Positions 42,752 to 51,814 of a stretch of 64,000 bases of DNA are shown here, in pieces. Made by a program: the position numbers and the translations under genes. How positions within the stretch are numbered: position 1 is the stretch's first letter; each line of letters begins with the position of its first letter. Source of the stretch: Archangium primigenium. GTDB lineage: Bacteria > Myxococcota > Myxococcia > Myxococcales > Myxococcaceae. Below the pieces are notes generated by a model. That model was not told the DNA's origin. It did not search any database and worked only from the letters and a program-made list of their open reading frames with translations. The stretch is taken from assembly GCF_016904885.1 (NCBI RefSeq), contig NZ_JADWYI010000001.1:8489224-8553223 (forward strand). The letters are read 5' to 3'.

Positions 42752-43738
42752 ATGCATCCCTTCCATTACGTGCAGACGCAAGAACCGGGCGCCGGCGTGG
42801 GCCAGGTCAGCGGCTCGCCCCAGGCCACCTTCCTCGCCGGCGGCACGGGCCTGTTGGACCTGATGAAGCTCGGCGTCCAGACCCCCCAGCTCCTCGTGGA
42901 CGTGCGCAAGCTGCCGCTCGCCCAGGTGGAGGAACTGCCCGAGGGCGGCCTGCGCCTGGGCGCCCTGGCGCGCAACAGCGACGTGGCCAACCACCCGCTC
43001 GTGCGCGAGCGCTACCCCGCACTCTCCCAGGCGCTGCTCGCCGGGGCGTCGGGGCAGATCCGCAACATGGCCACCGTGGCCGGCAACGTGATGCAGCGCA
43101 CGCGCTGCCCGTACTTCCGCGACACGGCCACTGCCTGCAACAAGCGCGCGCCCGGCACGGGCTGCTCGGCGCTCGAGGGCATCAACCGCTCCAACGCGGT
43201 GCTCGGCGGCAGCGACGCCTGCATCGCCACCCACCCCTCGGACATGTGCGTGCCGCTCGCGGCGCTGGACGCCACCGTGCGGGTGCTCGGCCCCCGGGGT
43301 GAGCGCACCGTGCCCTTCACCGAGTTCCACCTCCTGCCGGGCTCCACGCCCGAGCGCGAGACGGTGCTCGAGCACGGCGAGCTCATCCTCTCCGTGGACC
43401 TGCCCGCGCTGCCCGCGGCGCGCCGCTCGCTGTACATGAAGGCGCGCGACCGCGCCTCCTACGCCTTCGCCCTGGCCTCGGTGGCCGCGGTGCTGGAGCT
43501 GGAGGCGGGCCGCGTGAAGACGGCCCGCATCGCGCTGGGCGGCGTGGGCACCAAGCCCTGGCGCGCCACGGCGGCCGAGCAGAAGCTCATCGGCCAGCAG
43601 GCCTCGCCCGCGCTGTACGAGGCGGCGGCCACCGCGGCGCTCGAGGGCGCCCAGCCGCGCGCCCACAACGGCTTCAAGGTGGAACTGGCCCGGCGGCTCA
43701 TCGTGCGGTCCCTCACGACGCTCGGAGGCAAGTCATGA
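42752..43738 (+). CDS. paoB: Periplasmic aldehyde oxidoreductase, FAD subunit (PaoB/YagS type)
   Basis: 328 residues. FAD-binding fold of the CO-dehydrogenase flavoprotein group: ATFLAGGTGLLDLMKLGVQ near the N-terminus and GASGQIRNMATVAGNVMQRTRC in the middle. The extra Cys cluster RCPYFRDTATACNKRAPGTGC is the [4Fe-4S] insertion known in PaoB, which supports this identity over plain xanthine dehydrogenase subunits. It accepts electrons from the [2Fe-2S] clusters. Its stop overlaps the paoC start by 4 nt (ATGA). Confidence 0.92.
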   Translation: MHPFHYVQTQEPGAGVGQVSGSPQATFLAGGTGLLDLMKLGVQTPQLLVDVRKLPLAQVEELPEGGLRLGALARNSDVANHPLVRERYPALSQALLAGASGQIRNMATVAGNVMQRTRCPYFRDTATACNKRAPGTGCSALEGINRSNAVLGGSDACIATHPSDMCVPLAALDATVRVLGPRGERTVPFTEFHLLPGSTPERETVLEHGELILSVDLPALPAARRSLYMKARDRASYAFALASVAAVLELEAGRVKTARIALGGVGTKPWRATAAEQKLIGQQASPALYEAAATAALEGAQPRAHNGFKVELARRLIVRSLTTLGGKS

Positions 43739-45945
43739 CGAACAAGCTCATGGGTCCCCCGGTGGACCGGGTGGATGGTCGGCTCAAGGTGACGGGCCAG
43801 GCGCGCTACGCCGCCGAGCACACGCTGCCCAACACGGCCTACGCCGTCATCGTCCAGAGCACCGTGGCGCGCGGCACCGTGCTGCGCATGCAGACGGCCG
43901 AGGCGGAGCAGGCCCCGGGCGTGCTCGCGGTGCTCACCCCGCGCAACACGCCCAAGCTGGCGGGCCTGGCGCAGTACGCCGCCATCTCCGTGCTGCCCCG
44001 GGTCACCGCCATGCAAGACAGCGAGGTGCTCTACAACGGCCAGCCCATCGCCCTGGTGGTGGCCGACAGCCTGGAGCGCGCCACGCACGCCGCCTCGCTG
44101 GTGACGACCACCTACGTGGACAAGCCCGCCACGCTGGACCTCAAGAAGGCGCGCATCGAGCCCGCCCCGGGCATCTTCGGCGGACCCCCGCCCGGGCACG
44201 TGCGCGGGGACGTGGCCGCCGCGCTCAAGGCCGCCGCCGTGCGCGTGGAGGGCACGTACACGACGCCCGCCGAGACGCACAACCCCATGGAGCCCCACGC
44301 CACCGTGGCGGTCTGGGACGACCCCGAGCACCTCACGCTCTACGACGCCAACCAGGGCGTCTTCTTCATGCGGCAGTTCCTCTCCGTGCTGTTCGGCATG
44401 CCGCAGGAGAACATCCGCGTGCTCGCGCGCTACATCGGCGGCGGCTTCGGCTGCAAGGCGCTGCCCTGGGCCCACGTGGTGCTGAGCATCCTCGCGGCCA
44501 AGCACGTGAACCGGCCGGTGAAGCTCGTGCTCACGCGCCGGCAGATGAACATGCAGGTGGGCTACCGCCCCTTCACCGAGCAGAAGGTGGAGCTCGCCGC
44601 CTCGGCCAAGGGCAAGCTCACCGCCCTGCGCCACACGGGCCAGTCGGAGCTGTCCGAGGAGGACAGCTTCGCGGAGCTCTTCACCGGCGTGAGCGGCATG
44701 CTCTACGCGTGCCCCAACGTCACCACGGCCCAGCAGGTGGCGCGCCTGAGCGTCAGCACGCCCACCTTCATGCGCGGCCCGGGTGAGGCCCCCGGCACCT
44801 TCGCGCTGGAGAGCGCCATGGACGAGCTGGCCCACGCGCTGAAGATGGATCCGCTGGAGGTGCGCCGCATCAACCACGCGGACACGGATCCCGAGCACGG
44901 CCACCCCTGGTCCAGCAAGTCCCTGCTGGAGTGCTACCGCACGGGTGCCGAGCGCTTCGGCTGGGCCAAGCGGCCCCTCGCGCCGCGCTCCATGAAGGAC
45001 GGCAACGTGCTCATCGGCTGGGGCATGGCCACCGCCACCTTCCCCGCCATGCGCTCGCCGGCCTCCGCCGTGGCGCGCGTGATGCCGGACGGCTCGGCGC
45101 TCGTGCAGTGCGGCGCGTCCGACCTAGGCACGGGCGCCTACACGGTGCTCACCCAGGTGGCCGCCGACGCCCTGGGCATGGCCGTGGGCAAGGTGCGCAT
45201 GGAGATGGGGGACAGCCTCTTGCCCCTGGGCCCGCTCGCGGGCGGCTCGTCCACCACCGCCTCCGCCTCGCCCGCGGTGCAGACCGCCGCCGCCGAGGCG
45301 CGCAAGAAGCTCGTCCAGCTCGCCGTGGCCGACAAGCAGTCGCCCCTGAGCGGCCTGGCCGAGAAGGACGTGCTCGTCGAGGACGGCCGGCTCTTCTCCA
45401 GCAAGGACAAGAGCAAGGGCGAGACGTATGCCCAACTGCTCGCGCGCCAGAACCTCCCCCACGTGGAGGGCAAGGGCGACGCGGCCCCCAAGCCCGAGGA
45501 GAAGAAGTACAGCTCGCACGCCTTCGGCGCCCACTTCATCGAGGTGCGCGTGGACGAGGCCCTGGGCACCGCGCGCATCAGCCGCGTCGTCACCACCATG
45601 GCCGCCGGCCGCATCCTCAACGCCAAGACGGCGCGCAGTCAGATTTCCGGCGGCGTCATCTTCGGCCTGGGCATGGCGCTCACCGAGGAGACGCTGCGGG
45701 ACCCGCGCTCGGGCCGCGTCATGACGGCGGACCTGGCGGACTACCACGTGCCCGTGCAGGCGGACGTGCCGGACATCGACGTGCACTTCGTCGAGGAGAA
45801 GGACCCCCACGTCAACCCGCTGGGCATCAAGGGCATTGGTGAGGTGGGCACCACGGGCGTCGCCGCCGCCGTGGCCAACGCCATCTTCCACGCCACCGGC
45901 AAGCGCGTGCGGGATTTGCCCATCACCCTCGACAAGCTGCTGTAG
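43735..45945 (+). CDS. paoC: Periplasmic aldehyde oxidoreductase, molybdenum-binding subunit (PaoC/YagR type)
   Basis: 736 residues. Xanthine-oxidase-family large subunit: GQARYAAEHTLPNTAYAVIV at the N-terminus, AGGGFGCK-like IGGGFGCKALPW, FMRGPGEAPGTFALES, and near the C-terminus GIKGIGEVGTTGVAAAVANAI, whose Glu is the catalytic base. The cofactor is expected to be molybdopterin cytosine dinucleotide. The enzyme oxidises aromatic and other aldehydes to acids, for detoxification. A paoD/XdhC-like insertion chaperone, the fourth gene in E. coli, is not present here. A strong terminator-like hairpin follows. Confidence 0.93.
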   Translation: MTNKLMGPPVDRVDGRLKVTGQARYAAEHTLPNTAYAVIVQSTVARGTVLRMQTAEAEQAPGVLAVLTPRNTPKLAGLAQYAAISVLPRVTAMQDSEVLYNGQPIALVVADSLERATHAASLVTTTYVDKPATLDLKKARIEPAPGIFGGPPPGHVRGDVAAALKAAAVRVEGTYTTPAETHNPMEPHATVAVWDDPEHLTLYDANQGVFFMRQFLSVLFGMPQENIRVLARYIGGGFGCKALPWAHVVLSILAAKHVNRPVKLVLTRRQMNMQVGYRPFTEQKVELAASAKGKLTALRHTGQSELSEEDSFAELFTGVSGMLYACPNVTTAQQVARLSVSTPTFMRGPGEAPGTFALESAMDELAHALKMDPLEVRRINHADTDPEHGHPWSSKSLLECYRTGAERFGWAKRPLAPRSMKDGNVLIGWGMATATFPAMRSPASAVARVMPDGSALVQCGASDLGTGAYTVLTQVAADALGMAVGKVRMEMGDSLLPLGPLAGGSSTTASASPAVQTAAAEARKKLVQLAVADKQSPLSGLAEKDVLVEDGRLFSSKDKSKGETYAQLLARQNLPHVEGKGDAAPKPEEKKYSSHAFGAHFIEVRVDEALGTARISRVVTTMAAGRILNAKTARSQISGGVIFGLGMALTEETLRDPRSGRVMTADLADYHVPVQADVPDIDVHFVEEKDPHVNPLGIKGIGEVGTTGVAAAVANAIFHATGKRVRDLPITLDKLL

Positions 45946-45951
45946 AAGCAC

Positions 45952-45984
45952 GGAGGGCGGAGCATTTCCTGTGCCCCGCCCTCC
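45952..45984 (+). terminator. Rho-independent-type terminator after paoABC
   Basis: GGAGGGCGG-(A)-GCA pairs with GTGCCCCGCCCTCC across a ~6-nt loop with one mismatch, followed by CTTGATTCT. It lies 6 bp after the paoC stop. Confidence 0.65.
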
Positions 45985-46032
45985 CTTGATTCTCAGCGGG
46001 AGCCGCTCCGCGCCGTGCGGAGCATCATCCCT

Positions 46033-46470
46033 TCAGCTCGGAAGATGTTTCCGGTACAGGCTGACGTTCGTGGGGCGCGACCCGTCGGGAAGCTTCACCT
46101 GCTGGACGACACGCATCGTCGTTCCGACGTCATCGAGCTGCCGCTCGGCGAACATCAGCGCCTGGCCGCCCCTGAACGCCACTGAATCGAGGCGACGCGC
46201 GGAAGGCGCCGAGACGGCGAGCGCATCGGCCAGTTCGCCTCCCGCGAAACGAGCGGGCGCTCCGTCGGGAATGCCAGAGAAGCTGACCTGGTGGCTCGCA
46301 CCCGCGGCGTCCACCCAGTCGATCGTGAACGTCAGGCGCCCCTCGGCCTCGGAGATGACGTACCAGCCCGCGCGCGGGGGCAGCCCCTGCTCGTGGTTGC
46401 AGGATTCGGGAATCAGAACCCAGGTGCCCAGAAAGCCGGCCCAAGGGCATTGCGAGGAAGATGAGCTCAT
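46033..46470 (-). CDS. Hypothetical lipocalin-like-sized soluble protein
   Basis: 145 residues from the ATG at 46470. Mostly beta strands: GFLGTWVLIPESCNH at the start resembles the G-x-W of lipocalin-type barrels, followed by GRLTFTIDWVDAAGASHQVSFSG and MRVVQQVKLPDGSRPTNVSLYRK. The C-terminal region is like the DUF1579/lipocalin-like type that measures a small ligand, but this is only shape-based. No signal peptide. It ends 87 bp from paoC, convergently. Upstream in-frame sequence is not convincing as coding. Confidence 0.55.
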   Translation of the reverse strand: MSSSSSQCPWAGFLGTWVLIPESCNHEQGLPPRAGWYVISEAEGRLTFTIDWVDAAGASHQVSFSGIPDGAPARFAGGELADALAVSAPSARRLDSVAFRGGQALMFAERQLDDVGTTMRVVQQVKLPDGSRPTNVSLYRKHLPS

Positions 46471-46484
46471 GGCGCGCCTGGAGG

Positions 46485-46490
46485 AGTCTA
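46485..46490 (-). promoter_or_regulatory. TAGACT -10-like element before the small beta protein
   Basis: On the minus strand TAGACT ends 14 nt before the ATG at 46470. Confidence 0.33.
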
Positions 46491-46508
46491 CCAGACCGGG
46501 GCCGACGA

Positions 46509-47435
46509 TCACCTCCGCGCGGGCCGCGTGGTGAGTCGTGCGCGCAGCCGCCGCTCCAGGATGGGAAGCATCTCCTGGATCTTCGGTGACGCGAAGCGAT
46601 GCCGGGGATAGACGAGGTGGACGGGCGCGCGCGCCGTGGACCATCCAGGGAGGACCCGGATCAACCCTCCCTCCTCGAGCTCGTCCTGAATCAACGTCTC
46701 CGGAAGAAGCGCGATGCCCTCACCGGCCTTCATGAGATCGATGATCATCGCGAATGACGTCGATGCGTTCGTGATCCCCGGCTTCACGCGGGTCGTCTTG
46801 CCGGCGGCGGTCCGGAGCACCCACGGCGGCTCCGCGCCTTTCCTCGTGCTCATCAGGAAGCCAATGCAGGGGTGCCGGGAGAGCTCTTCCGGTGCGTCGA
46901 TCGCGGGAGCGCGGCGCAGGTAGGCCGGACTCGCCGCCAGGATCTGGCATCCCGCACCGATGGGCTTCGCGATGAGGCTCGAGTCGTCGAGGTCGCCGCC
47001 GCGAATCGCGATGTCGAACCCCTCCGCGATCACGTCGACCGCACGATTGCTGAGATGGGTTTCGACCCGGACGCCCGGAAACCTCGCATGGTACTCGGCG
47101 ATCGACTCCGCGATCTCCCGGGTCGCGAAATCGCTCGGCCCCGTCATCCGCAAGACGCCCGTCGGGCGCTGCTGCGCCTGGGAGGCCTCCTCGCCCGCGT
47201 GGAGCAACGCATTCACCGCGGCCTCGGCCTTCGTGAAGAACTCGCGCCCCACGTCGGTCAATTTCAAGGTGCGCGTCGTCCGCGTGAGCAGACTGCTTCC
47301 GAGGGAGGCCTCGAGCGCGGCGACCCGGTCGCTCACGGTGGAGGCGGGAATCCCGAGCACGCGCGCCGCGCCCGTGAAACTTCCACTGTTCACGACGTGC
47401 ACGAAGACGAGCGCCGCATTGAGGTCCATGCCCAT
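46509..47435 (-). CDS. LysR-family transcriptional regulator
   Basis: 308 residues. Winged helix-turn-helix at residues 1-60 (FVHVVNSGSFTGAARVLGIPASTVSDRVAALEASLGSSLLTRTTRTLKLTDVG), then a periplasmic-binding-protein-like effector domain (FPGVRVETHLSNRAVDVIAEGFDIAIRGG). A second in-frame ATG at 47429 is possible. It is divergent from the nitroreductase gene, the classical LysR arrangement, with two overlapping palindromes in the 98-bp gap. It likely activates that gene in response to an electrophile or related metabolite and represses its own transcription. Confidence 0.9.
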   Translation of the reverse strand: MGMDLNAALVFVHVVNSGSFTGAARVLGIPASTVSDRVAALEASLGSSLLTRTTRTLKLTDVGREFFTKAEAAVNALLHAGEEASQAQQRPTGVLRMTGPSDFATREIAESIAEYHARFPGVRVETHLSNRAVDVIAEGFDIAIRGGDLDDSSLIAKPIGAGCQILAASPAYLRRAPAIDAPEELSRHPCIGFLMSTRKGAEPPWVLRTAAGKTTRVKPGITNASTSFAMIIDLMKAGEGIALLPETLIQDELEEGGLIRVLPGWSTARAPVHLVYPRHRFASPKIQEMLPILERRLRARLTTRPARR

Positions 47436-47446
47436 TGTCCGCCCTG

Positions 47447-47472
47447 CCGGAGAATATCTCCGGATTATCCGG
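47447..47472. promoter_or_regulatory. Two overlapping palindromes in the LysR/nitroreductase intergenic region
   Basis: CCGGAGA-ATA-TCTCCGG (47447-47463) overlaps CCGGAT-T-ATCCGG (47460-47472). Both lie near the LysR start and ~62 bp before the nitroreductase ATG, where a LysR operator is expected. Confidence 0.55.
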
Positions 47473-47533
47473 CCTTAACAAGACCGGTGTTTCGCGGGAG
47501 ATTGCGCGTCGATCTTTCTGGAAGGAGCACGAC

Positions 47534-48124
47534 ATGCGCCCGCCCATCTCGCCGGATTCCGTGAAACAACTCTTCACCGAGGCCCGATCGCACCACCACT
47601 GGACCGATCAGCCCGTCACCCCAGACACGCTGCGGGCCATCTACGAACTGATGAAGTGGGGACCGACCTCGGTCAACGCGATGCCCGCCCGGCTGCTGTT
47701 CGTGCAAAGCGCCGCGGAGAAAGAGAAGCTCGTCCCGTGTGTCATGGGCTCCAACGTCGAACAGATCCGCACCGCCCCGGTGACCGCGATCGTCGCCTTC
47801 GATGAGCGCTTCTTCGCGCATTCAAAGAAGCTCTTCCCCGCCTACGACGCCACCGAGCTCTTCGCCAATGACACTCGCTTGAGCGAGGCGACGGCCTTCC
47901 GGAACAGCTCCCTGCAAGGGGCCTACATGATGTTCGCGGCCCGCGCGCTGGGGCTCGACGTGTGCCCCATGTCGGGCTTCGACAACGCCCTGGTGGACCA
48001 GAGCTTCTTCCAGGGGACGACCTGGAAGTCGAATTTCCTCTGCACGCTGGGCTATGGCGACGAGTCGAAACTCTACCCGCGCGGACCGCGGCTGAGCTTC
48101 GACGAGTCCTGCCGGATCGTTTGA
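47534..48124 (+). CDS. Nitroreductase-family FMN oxidoreductase (RutE/HadB type)
   Basis: 196 residues. GAAGGAG lies 7 nt before the ATG. The family pattern is plain: LFTEARSHHHWTDQPVTPDTLRAIYELMKWGPTSVNAMPARLLFV binds FMN at the N-terminus, and GLDVCPMSGFDNALVDQSFF and FLCTLGYGDESKLYPRGPRLSFDE match malonic-semialdehyde reductases of the RutE group. The enzyme reduces small aldehydes or nitro compounds with NAD(P)H. Without other rut genes nearby, pyrimidine breakdown is unlikely; an electrophile detoxification role is inferred from the LysR and aldo/keto reductase neighbours. Confidence 0.88.
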   Translation: MRPPISPDSVKQLFTEARSHHHWTDQPVTPDTLRAIYELMKWGPTSVNAMPARLLFVQSAAEKEKLVPCVMGSNVEQIRTAPVTAIVAFDERFFAHSKKLFPAYDATELFANDTRLSEATAFRNSSLQGAYMMFAARALGLDVCPMSGFDNALVDQSFFQGTTWKSNFLCTLGYGDESKLYPRGPRLSFDESCRIV

Positions 48125-48227
48125 GCCGCCCGCGCGCCCCGATGGACAGCCGCTGAGACGGGTGGTGGCGGTCCCAGGATAAAAGCTCCCTCTGGCACCC
48201 TTTCACGCCGGTCGTATCGTGAGCGCC

Positions 48228-48275
48228 ATGAGCAGGCCGATCGAGGCATCCGGTGGCCTGCATGAAGGGGAATGA
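48228..48275 (+). CDS. Candidate 15-codon leader ORF before the aldo/keto reductase
   Basis: An ATG at 48228 opens a 15-residue frame (MSRPIEASGGLHEGE) whose TGA ends 3 nt before the next gene's ATG. TATCGT at 48215-48220 lies 7 nt upstream, the spacing seen at several other starts in this window. AAGGGGAA, which serves the downstream start, is inside the frame. Translation of the leader could gate the reductase. Purely sequence-based; no family. Confidence 0.3.
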   Translation: MSRPIEASGGLHEGE

Positions 48276-48278
48276 CGC

Positions 48279-49304
48279 ATGCGTTATCGACTGTTCGGCC
48301 GCACGGGCCTTTACGTCTCGGAACTCTGCTTCGGAGCGATGACCTTTGGCGGGAAGGGCTTCTACGAGCCCATTGGAAAGACGGCCCAGGCCGAGGCCGA
48401 CGAACTCGTGTCCCTCTCGCTCGAGAGCGGCATCAATTTCTTCGACACCGCGGACGTCTACTCCGAGGGCGAGTCCGAGAAGATCCTCGGCAAGGCCCTC
48501 GGCGCGCGTCGCAAGGACGTCGTGCTCGCCACGAAGGTGCGCGGCAAGGTCGGCACGGGTCCGAACCAGCAGGGCCTCTCCCGCGCGCACATCCTGAGCT
48601 CCATCGAAGGCAGCCTGAAGCGCCTCGGGACCGACTGGGTCGATCTCTACCAGATTCACGGCTTCGACCCGGTGACCCCCTTCGACGAGACACTGCGTGC
48701 CCTCGACGACGTCGTCCGTTCGGGCAAGGTGCGTTACATCGGCTGCTCGAATCTGGCGGCCTGGCAGCTCGCCAAGGCCAACGGCATCGCGGCGCAGCGT
48801 GGTTGGGCTCGCTTCGAGTCATTGCAAGCCCACTACACGATCGCCACCCGCGATCTCGAACGCGAGCTCGTGCCGCTCCTGAACGACGCCCAGATGGGGC
48901 TCATGGTCTGGAGCCCGCTCTCCGGGGGCCTGCTGTCCGGAAAGTATGGCCGTGACGGCAAGGGCCCTGACGGCTCGCGCCGCGCCCGCTTCGACTTCCC
49001 GCCCGTCAACAAGGACCGCGCCTTCGACTGCATCGACGCGATGCGGAAGATTGGCGACGCCAAGGGCGCGAGCGTCGCGTGCGTCGCGCTCGCATGGCTG
49101 CTCGCGAAGCCCCACGTCTCCGCGATCATCGTCGGCGCGAAGAACGAGCAGCAGCTCAGGGACAACCTGAAGGCGAGCGACTTCGTGCTCGACCCCGCCG
49201 AGATCGCCGAGCTCGACACGGTGAGCGCGCTGCCCACCGAATACCCGGGCTGGATGATCGAGTTCCTGGGAAACCTGGGCAGAGCACCGAAGAACGCTCG
49301 CTAA
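48279..49304 (+). CDS. Aldo/keto reductase
   Basis: 341 residues. Complete AKR barrel: GRTGLYVSELCFGAMTFGG, catalytic Asp and Tyr in INFFDTADVYSEGESE, Lys in VVLATKVRGK, and His in DLYQIHGFDPVTP. The NADPH region follows (AIIVGAKNEQQLRDNLKASDF). Typical of the AKR11/YajO-like group that reduces aldehydes and ketones with NADPH. AAGGGGAA lies 8 nt before the ATG. It is separated by 21 bp from a second reductase, so the two probably share a transcript. Confidence 0.9.
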   Translation: MRYRLFGRTGLYVSELCFGAMTFGGKGFYEPIGKTAQAEADELVSLSLESGINFFDTADVYSEGESEKILGKALGARRKDVVLATKVRGKVGTGPNQQGLSRAHILSSIEGSLKRLGTDWVDLYQIHGFDPVTPFDETLRALDDVVRSGKVRYIGCSNLAAWQLAKANGIAAQRGWARFESLQAHYTIATRDLERELVPLLNDAQMGLMVWSPLSGGLLSGKYGRDGKGPDGSRRARFDFPPVNKDRAFDCIDAMRKIGDAKGASVACVALAWLLAKPHVSAIIVGAKNEQQLRDNLKASDFVLDPAEIAELDTVSALPTEYPGWMIEFLGNLGRAPKNAR

Positions 49305-50318
<1,014 letters not shown>

Positions 50319-50328
50319 TTCTTTGCGC

Positions 50329-50334
50329 TAGACT
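50329..50334 (+). promoter_or_regulatory. TAGACT -10-like element before the XRE regulator
   Basis: TAGACT ends 7 nt before the GTG at 50342. This favours GTG over the ATG at 50315 that overlaps the previous stop. Confidence 0.42.
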
Positions 50335-50341
50335 GCGGCCC

Positions 50342-51169
50342 GTGACCGCCGCGTCCCTGTCGTCTCCGCGCTCCGAGCTGGGGCACTTTCTCCGGACCCG
50401 CCGGGCGCGGCTGCGGCCGTCCGATGTGGGGCTGACCGAGGGCGCGCGGCGGCGCACGCCAGGGCTGCGGCGCGAGGAGGTCGCGCAGCTCGCCGAGGTG
50501 GGGGTGAGCTGGTACACGTGGCTCGAGCAGGGTCGCGACATCCACGTGTCGGAGGCGCTGCTCGAGCGACTGTCGAGCGCGCTGCGCCTCGATGCGGCGG
50601 AACGGTCGTACCTGTTCGAGCTCGCCCAAGGTCGCTCGCCCCGTCCGGTGGCCGCGACGCCGCCGCTCGTGAGCCCCCTGCTCGCGCGCACGATCGAGGC
50701 GCATCACCATCCGGTGACGGTCTCGACCATGCGCTGGGACGTCGTCGCGATGAACCAGCCCGCGCTGAAGCTTTGGGGTGATCGGCGTGGCACGAATGCC
50801 CTGCGGAACATCTTCCTCGGCCAGGGACCGCCGCTCGTCACGGTGGAGCACGAGGCCCACGCACGAAACCTCGTGGCGCGCTTTCGCGCGGAAGCCGCGC
50901 GCGCGAGTGCGCATGAGCGGTTCCAGGAACTCGTGGACGAGCTGACGGCGAGGAGCCCCGAGTTCCGCCGACTCTGGACGCTGCATGACTTGGATGCCGA
51001 GCCCGAGGGCACGAAGGTCGTCGACATCCCCGGAACCGGCCGCATCGAGCTCGCGCACGTGACGCTGATGCACATCGAGCCGGACGCACGCACGCTTCGA
51101 GTCCTCTTCTATTCTCCCGTCGGCCCCGAGAGCGCGCGGCGAATGGCGCGTGCGCTCGCGGAACGTTGA
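50342..51169 (+). CDS. XRE-type regulator with MmyB-like ligand-binding domain
   Basis: 275 residues from the GTG at 50342. Helix-turn-helix at ~10-75 (LGHFLRTRRARLRPSDVGL, RRRTPGLRREEVAQLAEVGVSWYTWLEQGRDIHVSEALLERLSSAL), the strongly conserved start of the MmyB-like group. The C-terminal domain (~100-275: VSTMRWDVVAMNQPALKLWGD, HVTLMHIEPDARTLRVLFYSPV) is the PAS-like MmyB ligand-binding fold. Such regulators often sit beside reductases and respond to lipids or small hydrophobic molecules. It follows the aldo/keto reductase by 23 bp and may regulate that pair. Confidence 0.87.
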   Translation: MTAASLSSPRSELGHFLRTRRARLRPSDVGLTEGARRRTPGLRREEVAQLAEVGVSWYTWLEQGRDIHVSEALLERLSSALRLDAAERSYLFELAQGRSPRPVAATPPLVSPLLARTIEAHHHPVTVSTMRWDVVAMNQPALKLWGDRRGTNALRNIFLGQGPPLVTVEHEAHARNLVARFRAEAARASAHERFQELVDELTARSPEFRRLWTLHDLDAEPEGTKVVDIPGTGRIELAHVTLMHIEPDARTLRVLFYSPVGPESARRMARALAER

Positions 51170-51230
51170 AAGCACGAGGGACGTGCCGCGCTGCGTGGCT
51201 CGATGCCATCGCCGCCCATGGTCCAGGCCG

Positions 51231-51728
51231 TCAGGGGCCCAACCCATCGAACGGGCACTCGACACAGGCGTCGTAGTCGCAGAGCCGGCAGACCTTCATC
51301 GCCGTGCTCGCTTGAGGAACCGACTGCTCGAGCAGCTTGCTCGCGAGCCGCCCCAGGCGCTCCCGCTCTTCCGCATCCAGTCCGTGAAGGAGACGTGCCA
51401 GGGCCTCGGCGCGCTGCTCCCTCGCGGTCCGGGCGAACTCACGGCCCTGGAGGGTGAGGTGCAACGCGACCTTGCGGGCATCCTCGCCCTCGCGCCGCTC
51501 CACATAACCTCCCTGAACGAGCCGATCGACGAGCCGGACACAACCTGAGTGCGACAGGTCGAGGGGCGCCCTCAGCAATTCAATCGAGCGGTCGGGATAC
51601 TTCGAGAGGAGCAACAAGGCGCTCACCTCGGCGGGGTTCAGGCCCTCCAGGGCCACCGCGCTCCGCACCTGCGCCGTGACCCACTCCGCGAGAGCGCCCA
51701 GCACGTTTCCAATGTTGTCCCCATCCAT
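51231..51728 (-). CDS. MarR-family regulator with C-terminal Cys cluster
   Basis: 165 residues. The ATG at 51728 is 7 nt after a perfect TATAAT; the earlier ATG at 51737 overlaps that -10 box and cannot be the start. Winged helix: LNPAEVSALLLLSKYPDRSIELLRAPLDLSHSGCVRLVDRLVQGGYVERREGEDARKVALHLT. The C-terminus adds four Cys (VCRLCDYDACVECPF), a CxxC...CxxC arrangement suited to metal binding or redox sensing. It is divergent from a DUF417 membrane protein, with an operator-like palindrome in its own promoter. A repressor released by oxidation or metal is likely. Confidence 0.88.
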   Translation of the reverse strand: MDGDNIGNVLGALAEWVTAQVRSAVALEGLNPAEVSALLLLSKYPDRSIELLRAPLDLSHSGCVRLVDRLVQGGYVERREGEDARKVALHLTLQGREFARTAREQRAEALARLLHGLDAEERERLGRLASKLLEQSVPQASTAMKVCRLCDYDACVECPFDGLGP

Positions 51729-51735
51729 TCCTTGC

Positions 51736-51764
51736 ATTATATGCTCGGCGCATATACAACGCAA
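51736..51764 (-). promoter_or_regulatory. marR promoter: TTGCGT, 17 bp, TATAAT
   Basis: Read on the minus strand, TTGCGT (51764-51759) is followed by 17 bp and TATAAT (51741-51736). The expected start of transcription falls on or next to the ATG at 51728, which implies a leaderless mRNA. Confidence 0.6.
51738..51756. promoter_or_regulatory. MarR-type operator palindrome TATATGC-N5-GCATATA
   Basis: A perfect 7-bp inverted repeat (51738-51744 and 51750-51756) overlaps the -10 box of the marR promoter and lies 59 bp before the divergent DUF417 gene. It fits autorepression and control of the partner. Confidence 0.65.
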
Positions 51765-51814
51765 ATCGTGCAGCGTGGTCGCCTGCCTACCCCTCGCGCG
51801 CACAAGAGCCCCAC

